Below, in pieces: positions 60,394-64,000 of a DNA stretch of 64,000 nt (position 1 is its first letter; every line of letters begins with the position of its first letter). The DNA lies in contig NZ_JBDOQU010000018.1 in the NCBI RefSeq assembly GCF_039839375.1, positions 1 through 64,000 of the forward strand, in the 5' to 3' direction. This DNA is from JBDOQU01 sp039839375 (GTDB taxonomy: Bacteria; Pseudomonadota; Alphaproteobacteria; DSM-16000; Inquilinaceae). The translations under genes were made by a program, and so were the position numbers. The notes beneath the pieces are model-generated. The model had not been told where the DNA came from. It worked only from the letters and a program-made list of their open reading frames with translations, and did no database searches.

Positions 60394-63303
60394 TCACGGC
60401 AGCGTCAGCGCCTGATCGATCAACTGCGCCTGTTCCTTGTTGTGGCGGCGCAGCTGCCCTGTCGCCGGAGAGGCGGCCTCCGGCCGCCCGGCATAGATCG
60501 GCCGGCGCGCGTCATGGCGCATGTCCGACAGCATCGCCTCGATCTTGCGGTCGACGAAGTACCAGGCGCCCATGTTCTCCGGCTCCTCCTGGCACCACAC
60601 CAGGTCGGCGTTGGGATATTTCGCCAGCTCCTCCGTCAGCGCCTTGCGCGGGAAGGGGTAGAGCTGCTCCAGCCTCAGCAGCGCGATGTCCTCGATGCCG
60701 CGCTCGTCCCGCTCCTTCTTCAGGTCGTAATAGACCTTGCCGGTACACAGCACGACGCGGCGGACCTTCTCGTTCTTCTTCTCCCAGCCATCCTCGTAGA
60801 GGACGCGGTGGAAGGTCGATCCCTCGGCGAACATGGAGATCTCGCTCTGCGCGTCCCTCAGGCGCAGCAGCGATTTGGGCGTCATCACGATCAGCGGCTT
60901 GCGGAAGTCGCGATGGATCTGCCGCCTCAGCGCATGGAAGTAGTTGGCCGGCGTGGTCGGGTAGATGACCTGCCAGTTGTCCTCGCCCGACATCGTGAGG
61001 AACCGCTCCAGCCTTGCCGACGAATGCTCCGGCCCCTGGCCCTCATAGCCGTGGGGCAGCAGCATCACCAGCCCCGACATGCGCAGCCATTTGGATTCGC
61101 CCGATGAGATGAACTGGTCGATGATGACCTGCGCGCCGTTGACGAAGTCGCCGAACTGCGCCTCCCACAGGGTCAGCGCCTTGGGCTCGGCCATGGAGAA
61201 GCCGTACTCGAAGCCCAGCACGGCGAATTCCGACAGCGGGCTGTCATGGACCTCGAAGGCCGCCTGCCCGTTGCGGATGTTGTTGAGAGGGATGTACCGG
61301 TCCTCGTTCTCCTGGTCGATCAGCACGGAATGGCGCTGGGAGAAGGTGCCGCGGCCGGAATCCTGGCCGGACAGGCGGACCGGGTAGCCTTCGTCCAGCA
61401 GCGTGCCGAAGGCCATCGCCTCGGCGGTCGCCCAGTCGATGCCGTTGCCTTCGGTCAGCGCCTTCTGCTTGGCCTTCAACTGGCGGACGATCTTGGAATT
61501 GACGTTGAAGCCGTCGGGCACCCGGACCAGCGCCTCGCCGACACGCTTCAGCGCCTCGTCCGTGGCGCCGGTCGTGCCGCGGCGCTCGTCGCCCTCGGCG
61601 ATCTTCATGCCGGACCACGCGCCGGCCAGCCAGTCGGCCTTGTTCGGCTTATAGCTGGTGGCGGCGTCGAACTCCTCCTCCAGCCGCTTGTGGAAGCCAT
61701 CGGCGATCGCCTCGGGCTCGCCCTCCTCCAGCACGCCGTCCTCCACCAGCCGTCTGGCGTAAATTTCCCGCGTCGTCGGCTGGCTGGCGATGGTCTTGTA
61801 CATCAGGGGCTGAGTGAAGCCCGGCTCGTCGCCTTCATTGTGGCCGTAGCGGCGGTAGCAGAACATGTCCACCACCACGTCCTTCTTGAACTGCTGGCGG
61901 AATTCGATGGCGATGCGGGAGACGTGGACGACGGCTTCCGGATCGTCGCCGTTCACGTGGAAGATCGGCGCCTGGATCATCTTCGCCACGTCGGTCGGGT
62001 AGGGACCCGACCGGCTGAAGTTCGGCGAGGTGGTGAAGCCGATCTGGTTGTTGATGACGAAATGGATGGTGCCGCCGACGCGGTAGCCCTTCAGCTCCGA
62101 CAGCATCAGCGTCTCGCCCACCACGCCCTGGCCGGCGAAGGCGGCGTCGCCATGCAGCAGGACGGGCAGCACCTTCTCCCGTTCCGTGTCGTCGCGCTGC
62201 ATCTGCTTGGCCCGGACCTTGCCGATCACCACCGGGTTCACGCATTCAAGGTGCGACGGGTTGGCGGTCAGCGACAGATGGATGGTGTTGCCGTCGAAAT
62301 CCCGGTCGTCGGAGGTGCCCAGGTGGTACTTCACGTCGCCCGAGCCCTGGACTTCGTCCGGCTTCGCGGCGTTGCCCTGGAATTCGGAGAAGATCGCCGC
62401 GAACGGCTTGCCCATGACGTTGGCCAGCACGTTGAGACGGCCGCGATGGGCCATGCCCAGAACGATCTCCTCAAGGCCGAGTTGACCGCCGCGCTTCATC
62501 ACCTGCTCGATCGCCGGGACGAGGCTTTCGCCGCCATCCAGGCCGAACCGCTTGGTGCCGGTGTACTTGACCTGGAGGAACTTCTCGAAGCTCTCCGCCG
62601 CCGTCAGCCGCTCATAGATCGCACGCCGGCCGCGCGGGGTGAAGTCGGTCTTGTTGTGGATGTTCTCGATGCGCTCCTGGATCCATGCCTTCTGGTCGGC
62701 GTCCTGGATGTGCATGTACTCCACGCCGATCGTGCCGCAATAGGTCTCCTTCAGCCGCTCCATGATCTGGCGCAGCGTGGCGGTCTCGTAGCCCAGCACG
62801 TTGTTGATGAAGATCGGCCGGTCCCAGTCGCCCTCGGTGAAGCCGTAGGTGCGAGGGTCCAGTTCCGGATGCGGGAATTCGGGCACCAGGCCCAGCGGGT
62901 CCAGGTTCGCCTTCAGGTGCCCCCTGATGCGGTGGGCCCGGATCAGCATCAGCGCCTGGATGGAATCCAGCGTCGCCTGCCTTCCTTCGGCGACCGGCGG
63001 GATGGCGGCCGGGCCGGGCTTCGGCCGTTCAGCCTTCGCCGGCGCCGGCGCCGGGGCGGCGCCGTCGAGCCCCAGAGCCTCGGCCAGCCCGCCGGCATCG
63101 GCGACATGGCCGTTCGCCTTCCTCCAGCTTGGCCCCGAATTCTCGTCCAGGAGCGCCCGCTCATCCTCGCCGAGGCCGCGGAAGAAGGCGGCCCAGGACG
63201 GGTCGACGGATCCGGGATCGTCGGAATATCGGGCGTAGAGGTCCGCTATGAAGGCGGCGTTCTGGGCGAAGAGAAAAGACGACTGCTCGGATTGGTTACC
63301 CAT
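60394..63303 (-). CDS. sucA: 2-oxoglutarate dehydrogenase E1
   Basis: 969-residue thiamine-diphosphate enzyme. The N-terminal SEQSSFLFAQNAAFIADLY segment, LGMAHRGRLNVLANVMGKP, HGDAAFAGQGVVGETLML and RRYGHNEGDEPGFTQP are typical. Length matches the family. It is downstream of sucD after a gap with two strong hairpins. Confidence 0.96.
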   Translation of the reverse strand: MGNQSEQSSFLFAQNAAFIADLYARYSDDPGSVDPSWAAFFRGLGEDERALLDENSGPSWRKANGHVADAGGLAEALGLDGAAPAPAPAKAERPKPGPAAIPPVAEGRQATLDSIQALMLIRAHRIRGHLKANLDPLGLVPEFPHPELDPRTYGFTEGDWDRPIFINNVLGYETATLRQIMERLKETYCGTIGVEYMHIQDADQKAWIQERIENIHNKTDFTPRGRRAIYERLTAAESFEKFLQVKYTGTKRFGLDGGESLVPAIEQVMKRGGQLGLEEIVLGMAHRGRLNVLANVMGKPFAAIFSEFQGNAAKPDEVQGSGDVKYHLGTSDDRDFDGNTIHLSLTANPSHLECVNPVVIGKVRAKQMQRDDTEREKVLPVLLHGDAAFAGQGVVGETLMLSELKGYRVGGTIHFVINNQIGFTTSPNFSRSGPYPTDVAKMIQAPIFHVNGDDPEAVVHVSRIAIEFRQQFKKDVVVDMFCYRRYGHNEGDEPGFTQPLMYKTIASQPTTREIYARRLVEDGVLEEGEPEAIADGFHKRLEEEFDAATSYKPNKADWLAGAWSGMKIAEGDERRGTTGATDEALKRVGEALVRVPDGFNVNSKIVRQLKAKQKALTEGNGIDWATAEAMAFGTLLDEGYPVRLSGQDSGRGTFSQRHSVLIDQENEDRYIPLNNIRNGQAAFEVHDSPLSEFAVLGFEYGFSMAEPKALTLWEAQFGDFVNGAQVIIDQFISSGESKWLRMSGLVMLLPHGYEGQGPEHSSARLERFLTMSGEDNWQVIYPTTPANYFHALRRQIHRDFRKPLIVMTPKSLLRLRDAQSEISMFAEGSTFHRVLYEDGWEKKNEKVRRVVLCTGKVYYDLKKERDERGIEDIALLRLEQLYPFPRKALTEELAKYPNADLVWCQEEPENMGAWYFVDRKIEAMLSDMRHDARRPIYAGRPEAASPATGQLRRHNKEQAQLIDQALTLP

Positions 63304-63357
63304 GTCCCATTTCGAGCGAGCCCCCTTTCCGGGCCCGCTTCCCCTAAAGGTCGCGAA

Positions 63358-63424
63358 GCCGGACGCCTTCGCGCGTCCGGCCTTGGCGCACCGATGATTT
63401 AAACGGGCGCCCGCATCGGCGCCC
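63358..63424. other. Two strong hairpins between sucD and sucA
   Basis: GCCGGACGC/GCGTCCGGC (63358-63381, perfect 9 bp) and GGGCGCC/GGCGCCC (63405-63424, 7 bp, followed on the minus strand by CGTTTAAAT). A smaller CCCCG hairpin is next to the sucD stop. They could stop part of the transcripts from sucCD or protect mRNA ends. Confidence 0.5.
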
Positions 63425-63458
63425 GGCCTTCTCCATATAACCCCGAACGGGGGTCACT

Positions 63459-64000
63459 TCAGCCCTTCATCGCCGCAAGCATCGCCGACCCGAGGGCGGC
63501 GGGGCTGTCGGCGACGTTGATGCCGGCCTGCTTGAGCGCGTCGATCTTGAAGTCGGCGGTGTCGTTGCCGCCGGAGATCACCGCGCCGGCATGGCCCATG
63601 CGGCGGCCCGGCGGGGCGGTGCGTCCGGCGATGAAACCGACGACCGGCTTCTTCGTCTTCGACTGCCGGATGAACTCCGCGCCCTGGACCTCGGCGTCGC
63701 CGCCGATCTCACCGATCATGATGATGCCCTGGGTCTCGTCATCGGCCACGAACAGTTCCAGGCAATCGACGAAGTTGGTGCCGTTGACCGGGTCGCCGCC
63801 GATGCCGATGCAGGTCGTCTGGCCCAGCCCGGCGGCCGTCGTCTGCGCCACCGCCTCATAGGTCAGCGTGCCCGACCGGCTGACGATGCCGATCTTGCCG
63901 CGCTGGTGGATGTGGCCCGGCATGATGCCGATCTTGCATTCGTCCGGTGTGATCACGCCGGGGCAGTTCGGCCCGATCAGCCGCGTGCCGGAGCCGGCCA
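63459..64000 (-). CDS. sucD: Succinate-CoA ligase alpha subunit, 3' part (cut by window edge)
   Basis: The C-terminal 180 residues or so are visible, beginning with GTRLIGPNCPG. SRSGTLTYEAVAQT, CIGIGGDPVNGT and GRRMGHAGAVISGG, which carries the phosphorylated histidine, identify SucD. The 5' end lies right of the window, as sucC presumably does. Confidence 0.95.
   Translation of the reverse strand, partial: AGSGTRLIGPNCPGVITPDECKIGIMPGHIHQRGKIGIVSRSGTLTYEAVAQTTAAGLGQTTCIGIGGDPVNGTNFVDCLELFVADDETQGIIMIGEIGGDAEVQGAEFIRQSKTKKPVVGFIAGRTAPPGRRMGHAGAVISGGNDTADFKIDALKQAGINVADSPAALGSAMLAAMKG

Overview
The window is high-G+C chromosomal DNA from an alphaproteobacterium, probably Rhodospirillales-like. 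The evidence is the conserved gene order aroA-cmk-rpsA-ihfB-lapA / pyrF-trpF-trpB-trpA-accD-folC, the tsaE-murU-addB-addA-trxA block, dapD-dapE-(membrane protein)/truA-fmt-def-rmuC, dnaX-ybaB-recR and sucD-sucA-sucB, plus a TIGR02300-type acidic protein. Almost everything is core metabolism, replication/repair or translation. Genes are tightly packed with many 4-bp ATGA/GTGA overlaps. The species cannot be named from the sequence alone.

Layout. 1-310: the last codons of an IS110-type transposase abutting a palindromic repeat. 304-8243 (+): tsaE, a murU-like nucleotidyltransferase, addB, addA, trxA. 8280-24053 (-): a long run, read right to left, of ihfB, lapA, an ornithine-cyclodeaminase-like reductase, an AGE-family epimerase, two tandem amine/amino-acid oxidases, pyrF, trpF, trpB, trpA, accD, folC, a second FolC/Mur-ligase-like protein, a sensor histidine kinase, a manganese catalase and a DsbA-like protein. 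24216-25347: repeats, a 138-bp MITE-like insertion and an AT-rich orphan gene. 25372-29202 (-): rpsA, cmk, aroA. 29404-32833 (+): TIGR02300 protein, tRNA-Ala(GGC), dapD, dapE, membrane protein. 32821-38788 (-): truA, fmt, def, rmuC and two uncharacterised membrane or anchored proteins. 39087-48294 (-): a Yej-type peptide ABC importer with two binding proteins and a GhrA-like reductase. 48395-50149 (-): hisN and a membrane cytochrome c. 50320-52016 (+): kdsB and pheA. 52325-55275: azoR, a divergent LysR regulator, a low-G+C secreted orphan and a small antitoxin-like ORF. 55389-58918 (-): SGNH hydrolase, recR, ybaB, dnaX. 59073-64000 (-): sucB, sucA and the 3' part of sucD.

How the genes work together. 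AddA and AddB form the double-strand-break repair helicase-nuclease. AroA, TrpF/B/A and PheA feed aromatic amino acids, and DapD/DapE feed lysine and diaminopimelate. SucA/B/D are the 2-oxoglutarate to succinate part of the TCA cycle. The four-gene group between lapA and pyrF looks like a catabolic insertion (oxidation of secondary amines or cyclic imino acids plus an imine reductase and a sugar epimerase) into an otherwise conserved neighbourhood.

The most unusual content is not coding. A family of about 120-bp palindromic units (GTCAT...ATGAC) occurs at eight places. Two of them have been invaded at the same site by a 138-bp element with 18-19-bp terminal inverted repeats and 9-bp target duplications, in opposite orientations. 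An IS110-type element end also abuts one unit. Two low-G+C orphan genes and the repeats mark the places where conserved gene order is interrupted. No CRISPR array, phage or complete defence system was seen.
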